Source: an uncultured Burkholderiales bacterium
GTDB lineage: Bacteria > Pseudomonadota > Gammaproteobacteria > Burkholderiales > Burkholderiaceae_C
DNA: 48,937 nt
Direction of reading: 5' to 3'
Assembly: GCA_903906635.1 (NCBI GenBank)
Contig: CAIVLE010000080.1
Coordinates: forward strand, 1-48,937
Within the stretch, counting starts at the first letter, position 1. Each line of letters starts with the position of its first letter. The notes under the pieces were generated by a model, which was not told where the DNA came from, searched no databases, and was given only the letters and a program-made list of their open reading frames with translations. Shown one piece after another: positions 17,801 through 28,128 of the stretch. The position numbers were made by a program, and so were the translations under genes.

Positions 17801-18370
17801 TCAGGCGGCTGTCAACCAGTACCCCGCGTTGAATGGGCTGCTCATGCGCAAAGCCATGGGCGAGACGTCCACCAACTTGTCGGTTGGCATTTTTTCGCCT
17901 TCCTCCAAAGTCTCAGCGCCTTCGACGTCTGAGCCTTGGCCCAGCTTGTCGGCCGCAGGTGCGCGTGCCACAGAGAACGAGTAAAAGCAGCGGAAGGGGA
18001 CTTTGCGGTCGGCCCAATAGTCTGAAGCATCACGGAAGATGTCCAGCAATTGCTCACGGGCTTCTTTGTCAAACTTGGCATGGGCCGGAATGTGCTCGAG
18101 CACCAGAATGAATCCGGGCTGAGGACCCGACTTGTGCAGGGGGTCGGTCATCCCATCGTACAAAGAGTCGAAGTTTTTACTGGCTTGTGCTGGGAACGTG
18201 AATTCTTTGGCGATCAAATCCAGCACATCTTGCTTGCTTTGGGTTTGAGCCAAATTGGCATACAAAAAATGGTGTCCAAGTGCTTGTGCAGCATCTTGCA
18301 AGTCTTGAACGCGAAATGCGCGAATCGACTGAACAATATTGGTTTTCACCGTACGTAGTGGCTGGTCCAT
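17801..18370 (-). CDS. Barstar-related (barnase-inhibitor family) protein
   Basis: A 189-residue protein. The central part (KQDVLDLIAKEFTFPAQASKNFDSLYDGMTD) has the helix-and-loop pattern of barstar, the inhibitor of secreted ribonucleases, including the block ending in KNFDSLYD, which matches barstar's nuclease-contacting helix. About 60 residues precede and follow that domain, so it is longer than classical barstar (90 residues). No ribonuclease or polymorphic toxin gene is adjacent. The ribosome site AGGA lies about 11 bases before ATG 18370. The gene lies after the maeB terminator and so probably has its own promoter. Its partner is unknown. Confidence 0.78.
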   Translation of the reverse strand: MDQPLRTVKTNIVQSIRAFRVQDLQDAAQALGHHFLYANLAQTQSKQDVLDLIAKEFTFPAQASKNFDSLYDGMTDPLHKSGPQPGFILVLEHIPAHAKFDKEAREQLLDIFRDASDYWADRKVPFRCFYSFSVARAPAADKLGQGSDVEGAETLEEGEKMPTDKLVDVSPMALRMSSPFNAGYWLTAA

Positions 18371-18453
18371 CGCCGTCTAATTCCTGGGAAAAGTTGTGGG
18401 GAAAAGCTCGGGTAAACCCCGAAATTTGATGACATAGTGTCGCCGAAAGCCCA

Positions 18454-18490
18454 CAAAAAAGCAAGCGCTCGCCCATCAAGGACGAGCGCT
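18454..18490 (-). terminator. Intrinsic terminator of maeB
   Basis: Arms AGCGCTCG (18464-18471) and CGAGCGCT (18483-18490) make a perfect 8-base stem; reading leftward it is followed after three bases by six T (18455-18460). It sits 42 bases past the maeB stop. Confidence 0.8.
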
Positions 18491-18531
18491 GAAGGGGTAT
18501 TGATCGATAAAACTTCGCGAAAAGGCGAGCT

Positions 18532-20829
18532 TTAGCGTGTGGCGCTGGCGTCCGCCACCGTCAATGCGGTCATGTTGACGATGCGGCGCACCGTGGTGCT
18601 GGCCGTCAAAATATGAACGGGTTTGGCTGCTCCCAACAGCACGGGGCCAATGGCAATGTTGCCGCCTGCGGCGGTTTTAAGCAGGTTGTAGGCGATATTG
18701 GCTGCGTCCAAGTTCGGCAAGACCAGCAAATTGGCATTGCCGATGAGCGTGGACGTTGGCATGTGCGCAGCACGGGAGGCCCCATCCAAGGCAACGTCTC
18801 CGTGCATCTCGCCATCGATCTCAAGCCAAGGCGCTTTTTTCTGCACCAGGGCCAAGGTTTCACGCATTTTGATGGCCGTGGGTTGGTTGCTGCTCCCAAA
18901 GTTGGAGTGCGACAACAAAGCGGCTTTGGGGTGAATGCCAAAGCGACGCATTTCTTCCGCCGCCATGATGGTGATTTCGGCCAACTGTTCCGCGGTCGGG
19001 TCGTAGTTGATGTGGGTGTCCACCAGAAACACCTGGCGATCGGGCAACAACAAGCCATTCATGCAAGCGTACGTGCTGACTCCTGGACGGTTGCCAATGA
19101 CTTGGTCCACATAGTTCAAATGGGTGTGCGGGGTGCTCCAAGTGCCACAAATCAAGCCATCCACCTCCCCTTTTTGCAGCATCATGGTGCCGATCAAGGA
19201 CAGGCGGCGACGCATGTCGATCTTGGCCAATTGTTCGGTCACCCCTTTGCGAGCGGTCATCTTGTAATAGGTTTGCCAAAAGTCACGGTAGCGATGGTCT
19301 TGCTCCACATTCACCACTTGGTAGTCCACGCCCTCTTTCAAGCGCAAACCAAATTTCTCGACACGTTGCGCTATGACCGCAGGACGGCCAATGAGGGTGG
19401 GTTGGGCCAAGCCCTCGTCGACCACGATTTGCACGGCGCGCAGCACGCGCTCTTCTTCTCCCTCGGCGTAGCACACGCGTTTTTTGCTGGCGCGTTTAGC
19501 CGCCGCATAAATAGGCTTCATGGTGGAGCCCGATGCGTAAACAAAGCTCTGCAAACGCTCGATATAAGCTTGCATATCTTTGATGGGGCGCCGCGCCACG
19601 CCACTGTCAGCCGCGGCTTGGGCCACCGCGGGCGCAATCTTGATCATCAAACGAGGGTCAAAGGGTTTGGGAATGAGGTACTCCGGGCCAAACGCCAGGC
19701 TTTCTCCCGCATAAGCTGCCGCCACCACTTCGCTTTGCTCGGCCTGGGCCAACTCGGCAATGGCATACACCGCGGCAATCTCCATCTCATCGTTGATGGT
19801 GGATGCGCCTGCATCCAAGGCCCCACGAAAGATGTAGGGGAAGCACAAGACGTTGTTGACTTGGTTGTGATAGTCGGTGCGGCCAGTGGCGATGATGGCG
19901 TCGCTGCGCACCGCTTGGACATCCTCAGGCAAGATCTCCGGCGTGGGGTTGGCCAAAGCCAAAATCAATGGCGTGGCGGCCATTTTCTTGACCATCTCCG
20001 CCTTGAGCACGCCGCCTGCTGAGAGCCCCAAGAAAATATCGGCACCTTCGATCACATCCGACAACGTACGTGCAGAAGTTTTTTGGGCAAATTGAATTTT
20101 GTCCTCGTCCATCAACTCGGTGCGACCTTCGTAGACCACACCCGCCAAGTCGGTCACAAAAATATTGCTGCGCGGCACGCCCAGTTTGAGCAACAAGCCC
20201 AAACAAGCCAAGGCAGCAGCTCCAGCGCCAGAGGTGACAACCTTGACCTGCTTCAAATCCTTTTTGGCCACTTTGAGGCCATTCAAAATGGCAGCGCCCA
20301 CCACAATGGCTGTGCCGTGCTGGTCGTCGTGAAAGACCGGGATCTTCATGCGCTCGCGCAATTTGCGTTCGACATAAAAACAGTCAGGCGCCTTGATGTC
20401 TTCGAGGTTGATGCCTCCAAACGTAGGTTCTAAGGCGGCAATGATGTCCACCAACTTGTCGAGGTTTTTCTCTTCAATCTCCAAGTCAAACACATCGATG
20501 CCAGCGAATTTTTTGAACAAAACCCCTTTGCCCTCCATCACCGGCTTGGATGCCAGTGGGCCAATGTCGCCCAGCCCCAAAACGGCTGTGCCATTGGAGA
20601 TCACGGCCACCAAATTGCCACGGCTGGTGTATTTGTAGGCAGCGTCGGGGTCTTTGACGATTTCTTCACACGGTGCGGCAACACCTGGCGAATAAGCCAG
20701 CGCCAAGTCATGCTGGTTGACCAGCTGTTTGGTGGCCGCAATGGCGATTTTTCCGGGGGTAGGGAACTCGTGGTATTCAAGCGCCGCACGGCGCAGTTCT
20801 TCACGGGCTTGATTGGAATTGACGGCCAT
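18532..20829 (-). CDS. maeB: NADP-dependent malic enzyme with phosphotransacetylase-like C-terminal domain
   Basis: A 765-residue enzyme that decarboxylates malate to pyruvate with formation of NADPH. The N-terminal half has the malic-enzyme domain ([18 protein letters not shown], then EDIKAPDCF and FHDDQHGTA) and the NAD(P)-binding domain with [15 protein letters not shown]. The C-terminal 330 residues resemble phosphate acetyltransferase, from [17 protein letters not shown] onward, and act as a regulatory domain in this family (acetyl-CoA responsive in E. coli). The two-domain length of about 760 fits. The start at 20829 follows GGAG at an 8-base distance; a longer frame lacks support. A terminator follows it. 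Confidence 0.95.
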   Translation of the reverse strand: MAVNSNQAREELRRAALEYHEFPTPGKIAIAATKQLVNQHDLALAYSPGVAAPCEEIVKDPDAAYKYTSRGNLVAVISNGTAVLGLGDIGPLASKPVMEGKGVLFKKFAGIDVFDLEIEEKNLDKLVDIIAALEPTFGGINLEDIKAPDCFYVERKLRERMKIPVFHDDQHGTAIVVGAAILNGLKVAKKDLKQVKVVTSGAGAAALACLGLLLKLGVPRSNIFVTDLAGVVYEGRTELMDEDKIQFAQKTSARTLSDVIEGADIFLGLSAGGVLKAEMVKKMAATPLILALANPTPEILPEDVQAVRSDAIIATGRTDYHNQVNNVLCFPYIFRGALDAGASTINDEMEIAAVYAIAELAQAEQSEVVAAAYAGESLAFGPEYLIPKPFDPRLMIKIAPAVAQAAADSGVARRPIKDMQAYIERLQSFVYASGSTMKPIYAAAKRASKKRVCYAEGEEERVLRAVQIVVDEGLAQPTLIGRPAVIAQRVEKFGLRLKEGVDYQVVNVEQDHRYRDFWQTYYKMTARKGVTEQLAKIDMRRRLSLIGTMMLQKGEVDGLICGTWSTPHTHLNYVDQVIGNRPGVSTYACMNGLLLPDRQVFLVDTHINYDPTAEQLAEITIMAAEEMRRFGIHPKAALLSHSNFGSSNQPTAIKMRETLALVQKKAPWLEIDGEMHGDVALDGASRAAHMPTSTLIGNANLLVLPNLDAANIAYNLLKTAAGGNIAIGPVLLGAAKPVHILTASTTVRRIVNMTALTVADASATR

Positions 20830-20897
20830 GTTGATCTCCTGAAAATGCAATGGGCCGCCATCTGGAATTCCAAACAACAGCCCAACAAGGCGGATTC

Positions 20898-20926
20898 ATT
20901 GTAGGCCGGGCATGGCCCTTAATCAG
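20898..20926 (-). promoter_or_regulatory. Weak candidate maeB promoter
   Basis: On the minus strand TACAAT (20903-20898) lies 17 bases after CTGATT (20926-20921). The -10 is good and the -35 poor. It would give a leader of about 60 bases before maeB. The rest of the 151-base spacer to pepP shows no terminator. Confidence 0.3.
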
Positions 20927-20980
20927 AGGACCCCTCGCGCGCAGTGCGCCAGTGAGGATGTCAATGTTTGGAAAAACCCA

Positions 20981-22375
20981 TCAAGCACGCATCAACGCTT
21001 CGATTTCAGACGCAATCACCGGCACCCCGCGCGTGATCAACTCACAACCGTGCGAGGTGACGATCGCGTCGTCTTCGATGCGAATGCCAATGTTCCAAAA
21101 CGCCTCGGGCACGTCGTGCGCGGGGCGCACATACAGGCCTGGCTCAATCGTCAGCACCGCGCCCTCGCGCAAGATGCGACTGGGACGGTTGACGATGGTT
21201 TCGCCTGAAAGCGGGTCTTTGCGCTCGCTGTTTTGTCCCAACTCTGAGGGCTCCACGTAGCTGCCGCAGTCGTGTACATCCATGCCCAACCAGTGGCTGG
21301 TGCGGTGCATGTAAAAGGGGAAATAGGCTCGCTTTTCAATCACGTCTTGTGCATTGCCGTGCTTGCTGGGGTGCAACAAACCAAGGTCTAACAAGCCTTG
21401 CGCGAGCACCCGCACGCAGGCCTCATGAGGGTCGCTAAATCGCGCGCCAGCGCAAGTAGCAGCCACTGCCGCATCTTGACTGGCGAGCACCAAGTTGTAG
21501 AGATCTCGCTGTGGGCCAGTGAATTGGCCGTTGGCCGGAAAAGTTCGGGTGATGTCACTGGCATACCCATCCAACTCGCATCCGGCGTCAATCAAGACCA
21601 ACTCCCCTGCACGCACAGGCGCAGCATCGGCACGGTAGTGCAGCACACAGGCATTGGCGCCCGCTGCCACGATGGAGGTGTAGGCTGGAAACTGCGAACC
21701 GTGCCGGCGAAACTCATGCAGCAACTCCGCATCCAAGTGGTATTCGCGCACGTCTTGTCCTGCGCGCAACATGTGCGCACAGGTTTGCATGGCACGTCTG
21801 TGCGCCCCTGCACTGATGACACTGGCGCGGCGCATGATGTCTTGCTCATGCGCGTCCTTGATCAACCGCATGTCATCCAGCGGCACACACAAGTCGCGCT
21901 GTTGGGCTGGGCACAGGGCACCAAAACGCACCCGCGCGCGTACGGCGTTGAGCCAACCGTCGACACGGCTCTCCAAGCCCTTGTGGGTGGCAAACGGGTA
22001 CCAAACCGTGTGCTGGTTCTCCAGCAGTTTGGGCACGTGGTGATCGAGTTCGGCCACCGAATTGGCGACATCGACACCCAGCGCATCGACCGCCGCACCA
22101 GGGCCGAGTCGATAGCCGTCCCAAATTTCGCGTTCTAAGTCCTTGGGTTGGCAAAACAAGGTGCAGCGCCCCGTGGCTTCGAGCACCAACCAGGCATTTG
22201 GCTCCGTGAAACCCGTCAGGTAATAAAAGTAGCTGTCATGGCGATAGGGAAAGTCACTGTCGCGGTTGCGGGGATGCTCAGCTGCCGTGGGGATGATGGC
22301 CACACCGCCCGCGCCCAATTGGGCCGCCAAGGCCGCACGGCGCTGCGCATACACGTTAGGAGTTGTTTGGGTCAT
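20981..22375 (-). CDS. pepP: Xaa-Pro aminopeptidase (aminopeptidase P)
   Basis: A 464-residue M24 metallopeptidase that removes N-terminal residues linked to proline. The N-terminal domain carries YLTGFTEPNAWLVLE. The pita-bread catalytic domain shows the dinuclear metal ligands: Asp in LVLIDAGCELDGYASDITRTFP (two), His in HRTSHWLGMDVHD, Glu in LTIEPGLY and Glu in GIRIEDD. Length fits E. coli PepP (441). I start at ATG 22375; a TTG at 22393 adds six residues and neither has a clear ribosome site. It lies 48 bases downstream of murU and is likely co-transcribed with it. Confidence 0.94.
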   Translation of the reverse strand: MTQTTPNVYAQRRAALAAQLGAGGVAIIPTAAEHPRNRDSDFPYRHDSYFYYLTGFTEPNAWLVLEATGRCTLFCQPKDLEREIWDGYRLGPGAAVDALGVDVANSVAELDHHVPKLLENQHTVWYPFATHKGLESRVDGWLNAVRARVRFGALCPAQQRDLCVPLDDMRLIKDAHEQDIMRRASVISAGAHRRAMQTCAHMLRAGQDVREYHLDAELLHEFRRHGSQFPAYTSIVAAGANACVLHYRADAAPVRAGELVLIDAGCELDGYASDITRTFPANGQFTGPQRDLYNLVLASQDAAVAATCAGARFSDPHEACVRVLAQGLLDLGLLHPSKHGNAQDVIEKRAYFPFYMHRTSHWLGMDVHDCGSYVEPSELGQNSERKDPLSGETIVNRPSRILREGAVLTIEPGLYVRPAHDVPEAFWNIGIRIEDDAIVTSHGCELITRGVPVIASEIEALMRA

Positions 22376-22423
22376 GGGGTTTTGCGCATCCAAGGTGAAA
22401 GGGTAAGGTCCTACAAGCCAAGC

Positions 22424-23230
22424 TCAAGACAGCCGGTTCAACGCCCCAAGTCTCTCGGGCGTGCCCACGTCGGTCCACGGACCGTCATAGATCTCGGCGC
22501 TCACCGCCTGATTGTCCATGGCGGCCCTCAACATGGGGGCCAAGGGGGCTTTCACACCCTGCGCGTTCCCGCTGGACAGCGCACACCATGGCGCTTGAAA
22601 AAATGCACGTTTGTAAAGCGCCAAGGTGCTAAAGGTCCAACGAGGGGCCTCAGCGTGCGCCTCGCGGGCCTGCTCAGGCACCTGCCCGATGGGCTCGTGC
22701 TTAGGCAGGTTCAGCGCCAGTCCGTCTGCAGACAAACCAAAGTCTCCCCGTGGGTTGTGCTCGGGATTGGGTACCAGCCAAAGATGGGCGAGTTGAGGAC
22801 TGGCTATGAAGCGCGCGCGCGCTTCCAGAGAAAACACAAACTCTGGGGCAAACACATCGCCCGCGGCCACCCAAAACACCTCATCGAGTTGCGGCAGCGC
22901 GCGCACAATGCCGCCTGCCGTTTCAAGCGCGCCGCCAAAGTCCACGCCCTCTTGGGAATAACGCAGATGCATAGGCACTTGGCCCGCGGCTTCAAACACT
23001 TGGCCAAAGTGCTGTGGAATTTGCTCCCCCAGCCAAGCCGTGTTGATGACCAAGTGCTGCACGCCCCCGCGCTGCAAGCCCTCCATGGCCCACTGCATCA
23101 AGGGTTTGCCACGCACGGCGAGCAAGGGTTTGGGTGTCTCATCGGTGAGCGGGCGCATGCGCTCGCCACGGCCAGCAGCCAAGAGCAAGGCCGTGGCCAC
23201 CGGGGCTGATGTAGGGATGGCGCGATTCAT
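22424..23230 (-). CDS. murU: Nucleotidyltransferase, probable MurU (MurNAc-1-phosphate uridylyltransferase)
   Basis: A 268-residue sugar-phosphate nucleotidyltransferase. The signature LLLAAGRGERMRPLT is followed by the conserved lysine in TPKPLLAV, the GD pair in AAGDVFAPE and a final WTDVGTPERL. In betaproteobacteria and pseudomonads this family makes UDP-MurNAc from MurNAc-1-phosphate, allowing cell-wall recycling that bypasses de novo synthesis. The kinase for the previous step, AmgK, is encoded at 12-13.1 kb. In pseudomonads the two genes are adjacent, whereas here 9.3 kb separate them. The start at 23230 has no obvious ribosome site. It is divergent from tkt. Confidence 0.85.
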   Translation of the reverse strand: MNRAIPTSAPVATALLLAAGRGERMRPLTDETPKPLLAVRGKPLMQWAMEGLQRGGVQHLVINTAWLGEQIPQHFGQVFEAAGQVPMHLRYSQEGVDFGGALETAGGIVRALPQLDEVFWVAAGDVFAPEFVFSLEARARFIASPQLAHLWLVPNPEHNPRGDFGLSADGLALNLPKHEPIGQVPEQAREAHAEAPRWTFSTLALYKRAFFQAPWCALSSGNAQGVKAPLAPMLRAAMDNQAVSAEIYDGPWTDVGTPERLGALNRLS

Positions 23231-23353
23231 GACGCAACGAGTGTAGCCAGCGGTTGGTCCCTCATCACACCCCAGACCAGGGCGAGATCGGGCGGCTGTG
23301 GAGCTGCTCGCTAAAATCTGAGGTTTCCCTCATCACCCCCGGAGTCGCCTGAC

Positions 23354-25420
23354 ATGGCAAACACCCAACAAATGGCCAGCGCAATTCGTGCCCTGGCAAT
23401 GGACGCTGTCCAACAAGCCAACTCAGGACACCCCGGCGCGCCCATGGGCATGGCCGATATGGCCGTGGCTTTATGGGGCGAGCACCTGCGTCACAACCCG
23501 AAGAATCCTCATTGGCTCAACCGTGACCGCTTTGTGCTGTCCAACGGTCACGGATCAATGTTGATTTATGCCTTGTTGCACCTCACCGGCTACGACTTGC
23601 CGATGAGCGAGTTGAAAAACTTTCGCGTGTTACACAGCAAAACGGCCGGTCATCCTGAAGTGGGCGTGACCCCAGGCGTTGAGACGACGACAGGGCCCTT
23701 GGGCCAAGGCATCACCAACGCAGTGGGCATGGCTTTGGCCGAAAAGCTGCTGGCCAGCGAGTTCAACCGCGAAGGTCACGCTGTGGTCGACCACCACACC
23801 TACGCCTTCATGGGCGACGGGTGTTTGATGGAAGGCATCAGCCACGAAGCCTGTTCTTTAGCGGGTGCTTGGAAATTAAACAAATTGATCGCGCTGTATG
23901 ACGACAACGGCATCTCGATCGACGGCCAAGTGGCCCCTTGGTTTGCTGACAACACCCCCGAGCGCTTCAAAGCCTATGGGTGGCAGGTGATAGGTCCGAT
24001 CAACGGACATGATGTTGCGGCTGTGAGCCAAGCCATCGCCAAAGCCAAATTGAGTGCGGACAAACCCACCTTGATTGTGTGCAAAACCAGCATTGGCAAA
24101 GGTAGCCCTAACCGCGCTGACACCGCAAAAGCCCATGGTGAGCCTTTGGGTGCTGAAGAAATTGCGTTGACGCGCGCCGCTATAGGCTGGAACCACGCTC
24201 CATTTGAAATACCCAAAGCGGTTTATGCCGATTGGAATGCCGCCGCCAAAGGCAAAGCCTTGGAAGCCGAATGGAAAACTGCATTCAACGCCTACAAAGC
24301 TGCTTACCCAGCCCTGGCCAAAGAACTGCTTCGCCGCATGGCGGGCGAGCTGCCCAAAAACTTTGCCCAAACAGTGGTCGACACCGTGATTGGTGCGCAC
24401 ACCAAGGCAGAAACTGTGGCCAGCCGCAAAGCCAGCCAGTTGAGCTTAGAAGCGTTCACGGCCGCATTGCCCGAAATGCTGGGCGGCAGCGCCGACTTGA
24501 CCGGCTCTAATTTGACCAACACCAAGAGCACGCCGAACCTGCGCGTGGATTTGGCGGGTCACGTCGTGAAAAATGAAGCGGGTGTCGGTGGACGTCACAT
24601 CAACTATGGTGTGCGTGAGTTCGGCATGGCGGCCATCATGAATGGCTTGGCGCTGCACGGGGGATTCATTCCCTACGGTGGCACCTTCTTGACCTTCAGT
24701 GACTATTCCCGCAACGCGATTCGCATGGCAGCGCTGATGAAGCAACGCGTGGTCCATGTGTTCACCCACGACTCCATTGGTTTGGGCGAAGACGGCCCCA
24801 CGCACCAGTCGATTGAACATGCGGCCTCGCTGCGTCTGATCCCCAACCTGGATGTGTGGCGTCCCGCCGATACGGCTGAAACCGCTGTGGCTTGGGCCGT
24901 GGCACTGCAAAACCAACACAAGCCCACGGCCTTGTTGTTGAGCCGACAAAATTTGCCTTACTTGCCCAAAGGCGAGGCCCTGCTCAGCCCAGCGGCTGGC
25001 GATATCTCGGGCCTAGACGCCATCAACAAAGGGGCTTATGTATTGGCTGAGCCCACCGAGGTGGGCTTGAAGAAGAAAGCCCAGGCGGTGATTTTGGCCA
25101 CAGGCTCGGAAGTTCACTTGGCCCTCAAGGCACAAGCATTGTTGGCTCAGAAAAAGATTGCCGTTCGCGTGGTGTCTGTGCCCAGCACCACCACCTTTGA
25201 TCGCCAAAGCGTGGCCTACAAATCGGCGGTGTTGCCTGCCCACTTGCCACGCATTGCCGTGGAGATGGGCTCGAGCGACGGTTGGTGGAAATATGGCGTA
25301 TCCGCTGTTGTTGGCATCGACACCTATGGTGAGTCAGCTCCTGCGCCGGTGTTGTTCAATCACTTTGGCTTCACCCCCGAAAACGTCGCCCAGACGGTGC
25401 AAGCTGTGCTGGCTAAGTAA
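23354..25420 (+). CDS. tkt: Transketolase
   Basis: A 688-residue thiamine-diphosphate enzyme that moves two-carbon units between sugar phosphates in the pentose phosphate pathway. The N-terminal domain carries [18 protein letters not shown], the cofactor motif [13 protein letters not shown] and [14 protein letters not shown]. The middle domain has [19 protein letters not shown] and [14 protein letters not shown], and the C-terminal domain ends in GFTPENVAQ. Length is standard. The ribosome site GGAG is 10 bases before ATG 23354. The gene gap starts only 41 bases after its stop, so sugar rearrangement and glycolysis/gluconeogenesis are co-expressed. A possible -10 (TAAAAT, 23312-23317) lies in the 123-base divergent spacer, with no good -35. 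Confidence 0.97.
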   Translation: MANTQQMASAIRALAMDAVQQANSGHPGAPMGMADMAVALWGEHLRHNPKNPHWLNRDRFVLSNGHGSMLIYALLHLTGYDLPMSELKNFRVLHSKTAGHPEVGVTPGVETTTGPLGQGITNAVGMALAEKLLASEFNREGHAVVDHHTYAFMGDGCLMEGISHEACSLAGAWKLNKLIALYDDNGISIDGQVAPWFADNTPERFKAYGWQVIGPINGHDVAAVSQAIAKAKLSADKPTLIVCKTSIGKGSPNRADTAKAHGEPLGAEEIALTRAAIGWNHAPFEIPKAVYADWNAAAKGKALEAEWKTAFNAYKAAYPALAKELLRRMAGELPKNFAQTVVDTVIGAHTKAETVASRKASQLSLEAFTAALPEMLGGSADLTGSNLTNTKSTPNLRVDLAGHVVKNEAGVGGRHINYGVREFGMAAIMNGLALHGGFIPYGGTFLTFSDYSRNAIRMAALMKQRVVHVFTHDSIGLGEDGPTHQSIEHAASLRLIPNLDVWRPADTAETAVAWAVALQNQHKPTALLLSRQNLPYLPKGEALLSPAAGDISGLDAINKGAYVLAEPTEVGLKKKAQAVILATGSEVHLALKAQALLAQKKIAVRVVSVPSTTTFDRQSVAYKSAVLPAHLPRIAVEMGSSDGWWKYGVSAVVGIDTYGESAPAPVLFNHFGFTPENVAQTVQAVLAK

Positions 25421-25449
25421 CTGTTTCACAAATTCATTTTTAACTTTAG

Positions 25450-26460
<1,011 letters not shown>

Positions 26461-26498
26461 TTGTTCCGCCCCGCTCACTTGACGTGAGCGGCAAGCTC

Positions 26499-26531
26499 AA
26501 AGCCCGCGCTTGATCCACGCGGGCTTTTTTT
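26499..26531 (+). terminator. Intrinsic terminator of the tkt-gap operon
   Basis: AAAGCCCGCG (26499-26508) pairs with CGCGGGCTTT (26518-26527) and is followed by more T. A separate inverted repeat CCGCTCAC/GTGAGCGG (26471-26491) sits between it and the gap stop. Confidence 0.9.
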
Positions 26532-26588
26532 CGCCAGCCCAACTCGGGTTTGTCGCCTTGATGTGACACGCAGCGACTCACCTGCGCT

Positions 26589-26682
26589 AAAAACGCCCCA
26601 AAGATGCGCGAAAGCATTCCTTTGGTGCGTTTTTTGCTTGCGTTTGGTGCGCTCGTCAAGAGCAGCATTTTTTTGCACCAAA
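26589..26682 (+). promoter_or_regulatory. Structured region upstream of the ammonium transporter
   Basis: A long hairpin pairs AAAAACGCCCCAAAG (26589-26603) with CTTTGGTGCGTTTTT (26620-26634), one mismatch, with an inner ATGC/GCAT stem. A second hairpin pairs TTTGGTGC (26643-26650) with GCACCAAA (26675-26682). TTTGGTGCG occurs twice (26621 and 26643), so the arms can pair in more than one way. The first hairpin may be a second gap terminator, an attenuator or, as DNA, operator half-sites. Confidence 0.5.
26623..26638 (+). promoter_or_regulatory. Candidate sigma-54 promoter of amtB
   Basis: TGGTGCG, four T, then TTGCT matches the sigma-54 pattern TGGCACG-N4-TTGCW at all but two positions, with the required GG (26624-26625) and GC (26636-26637) ten bases apart. 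Transcription would start near 26649, 60 bases before amtB. Nitrogen-controlled ammonium transporters commonly use this sigma factor. Confidence 0.45.
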
Positions 26683-26708
26683 AAAGTTCATAAATCAAGG
26701 ATTCACTC

Positions 26709-27911
26709 ATGGAAGCACTCAAACAGGGCGCCGATGCGCTTTTCATTCTGCTAGGCGCCATCATGGTGCTGGCCATGCATGCCGGCTTTGCTTTTCTGGA
26801 GTTGGGCACGGTTCGCAAAAAAAACCAAGTCAATGCGCTGGTGAAAATTTTGGCTGATTTCAGCATGTCAACCGTGGTTTATTTTGTGGCTGGCTACAGT
26901 GTTGCCTATGGCGCAAGTTTCTTGGTGGGCGCAGAAGCTTTGGCCGAGAAAAACGGATATGAACTTGTGAAGTTCTTTTTCTTGTTGACTTTCGCGGCCG
27001 CTATACCCGCCATCATTTCTGGGGGCATTGCTGAGCGCGCCAAGTTTTGGCCTCAACTCATCGCAACCGCGGTGATCGTGGGCTTTGTCTACCCCTTTTA
27101 CGAGGGCATCGCGTGGAACCAGCATTTTGGTTTTCAAGCTTGGCTCAAAGCCCTCACGGGTGAGGAGTTCCATGATTTCGCGGGCTCGGTGGTCGTGCAT
27201 GCCGTTGGGGGGTGGATTGCTTTGGCTGCTGTGCTGCTCCTGGGCGCGAGAAGCAACCGTTACCGCAAAGATGGCGCAATCTCCGCACACCCGCCTTCGA
27301 GCATTCCTTTTCTGGCCTTAGGGGCTTGGATTTTGATGGTGGGTTGGTTTGGATTCAACGTGATGAGCGCCCAAACCTTGGACAAAATTTCCGGTTTGGT
27401 CGCCGTGAATTCACTCATGGCGATGGTGGGCGGCACGTTGGTGGCGTTGTTGGTGGGTAAAAACGACCCCGGCTTTGTACACAACGGCCCACTGGCGGGT
27501 TTGGTGGCTGTCTGTGCAGGCTCTGATGTGATGCATCCCCTGGGCGCACTTGTGGTCGGTGGCGTAGCTGGCGCTATTTTTGTGCTCATGTTCACCCTGA
27601 CTCAAAACAAGTGGCGCATCGACGATGTGTTGGGTGTATGGCCTTTGCATGGCGTGTGCGGCACATGGGGGGGAATTGCGGCTGGCATTTTTGGGGCCCC
27701 CGCCTTGGGAGGGCTGGGAGGTGTCAACGTGTTCGCCCAAATTGCGGGGACCGCTTTGGGTGTTTGTTGGGCCTTGATGGCGGGTTTTTTAGTCTATGGT
27801 CTTTTGAAAATCACGCTGGGTTTGCGCATGAGCCAAGAAGAAGAGTTTGAGGGTGCAGACCTCTCGATCCACAAGACCAGCGGCACCCCAGAACACGAAA
27901 CGAACTGGTAA
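26709..27911 (+). CDS. amtB: Ammonium transporter (Amt family)
   Basis: A 400-residue inner-membrane protein with about 11 hydrophobic segments. Family marks are the N-terminal HAGFAFLELGTVRKKN, IISGGIAERAKFW, the conserved Asp in HDFAGSVVVHAVGGW with the pore His, GWFGFNV with later GPLAGLVAVCAG, and WPLHGVCGTWGG with the second pore His. It carries ammonium into the cytoplasm. There is no cleaved signal peptide, unlike E. coli AmtB, and no neighbouring glnK gene for the regulator PII. The ribosome site AAGGA is 8 bases before ATG 26709. A sigma-54-like promoter is upstream. Confidence 0.92.
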   Translation: MEALKQGADALFILLGAIMVLAMHAGFAFLELGTVRKKNQVNALVKILADFSMSTVVYFVAGYSVAYGASFLVGAEALAEKNGYELVKFFFLLTFAAAIPAIISGGIAERAKFWPQLIATAVIVGFVYPFYEGIAWNQHFGFQAWLKALTGEEFHDFAGSVVVHAVGGWIALAAVLLLGARSNRYRKDGAISAHPPSSIPFLALGAWILMVGWFGFNVMSAQTLDKISGLVAVNSLMAMVGGTLVALLVGKNDPGFVHNGPLAGLVAVCAGSDVMHPLGALVVGGVAGAIFVLMFTLTQNKWRIDDVLGVWPLHGVCGTWGGIAAGIFGAPALGGLGGVNVFAQIAGTALGVCWALMAGFLVYGLLKITLGLRMSQEEEFEGADLSIHKTSGTPEHETNW

Positions 27912-28085
27912 GCGGCATGAACTGTGGTTTTTTGACACATCAAATCACGCAAATACAGGTAAACGCTTGGTTTTAGTGATCACTTGTGCTCCATAATGGT
28001 CTTTGCTGTATGGGCGCTTGCGTCTGCACAGTGTGTTTGGTGATCGGTTAGTTTCGCGCCACCGCTTTGGTTGCGTTGTGCATTC

Positions 28086-28124
28086 GGGACTCCATCGCTT
28101 GTTTTTTGTGTTTTAAGGAGTCCC
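28086..28124 (+). promoter_or_regulatory. Shine-Dalgarno-sequestering hairpin before the RRM protein gene
   Basis: GGGACTCC (28086-28093) is perfectly complementary to GGAGTCCC (28117-28124). The right arm contains most of the ribosome-binding site AAGGAG, 8 bases before the start codon. The loop is 23 bases, rich in T. A -10-like CATAAT (27992-27997) would give a leader of about 125 bases. The rest of the 217-base spacer (27912-28128) shows no gene. Confidence 0.65.
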
Positions 28125-28128
28125 TTTC

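Noticed and set aside
18613-20022. Long rightward open frame (469 codons) opposite maeB
   Set aside because: It mirrors the malic enzyme gene on the other strand, has no recognisable domain, and high-GC coding DNA often leaves such antisense frames open.
22148-23209. Rightward open frame (353 codons) opposite pepP and murU
   Set aside because: It is antisense to two well-supported genes and its translation has no family motif.
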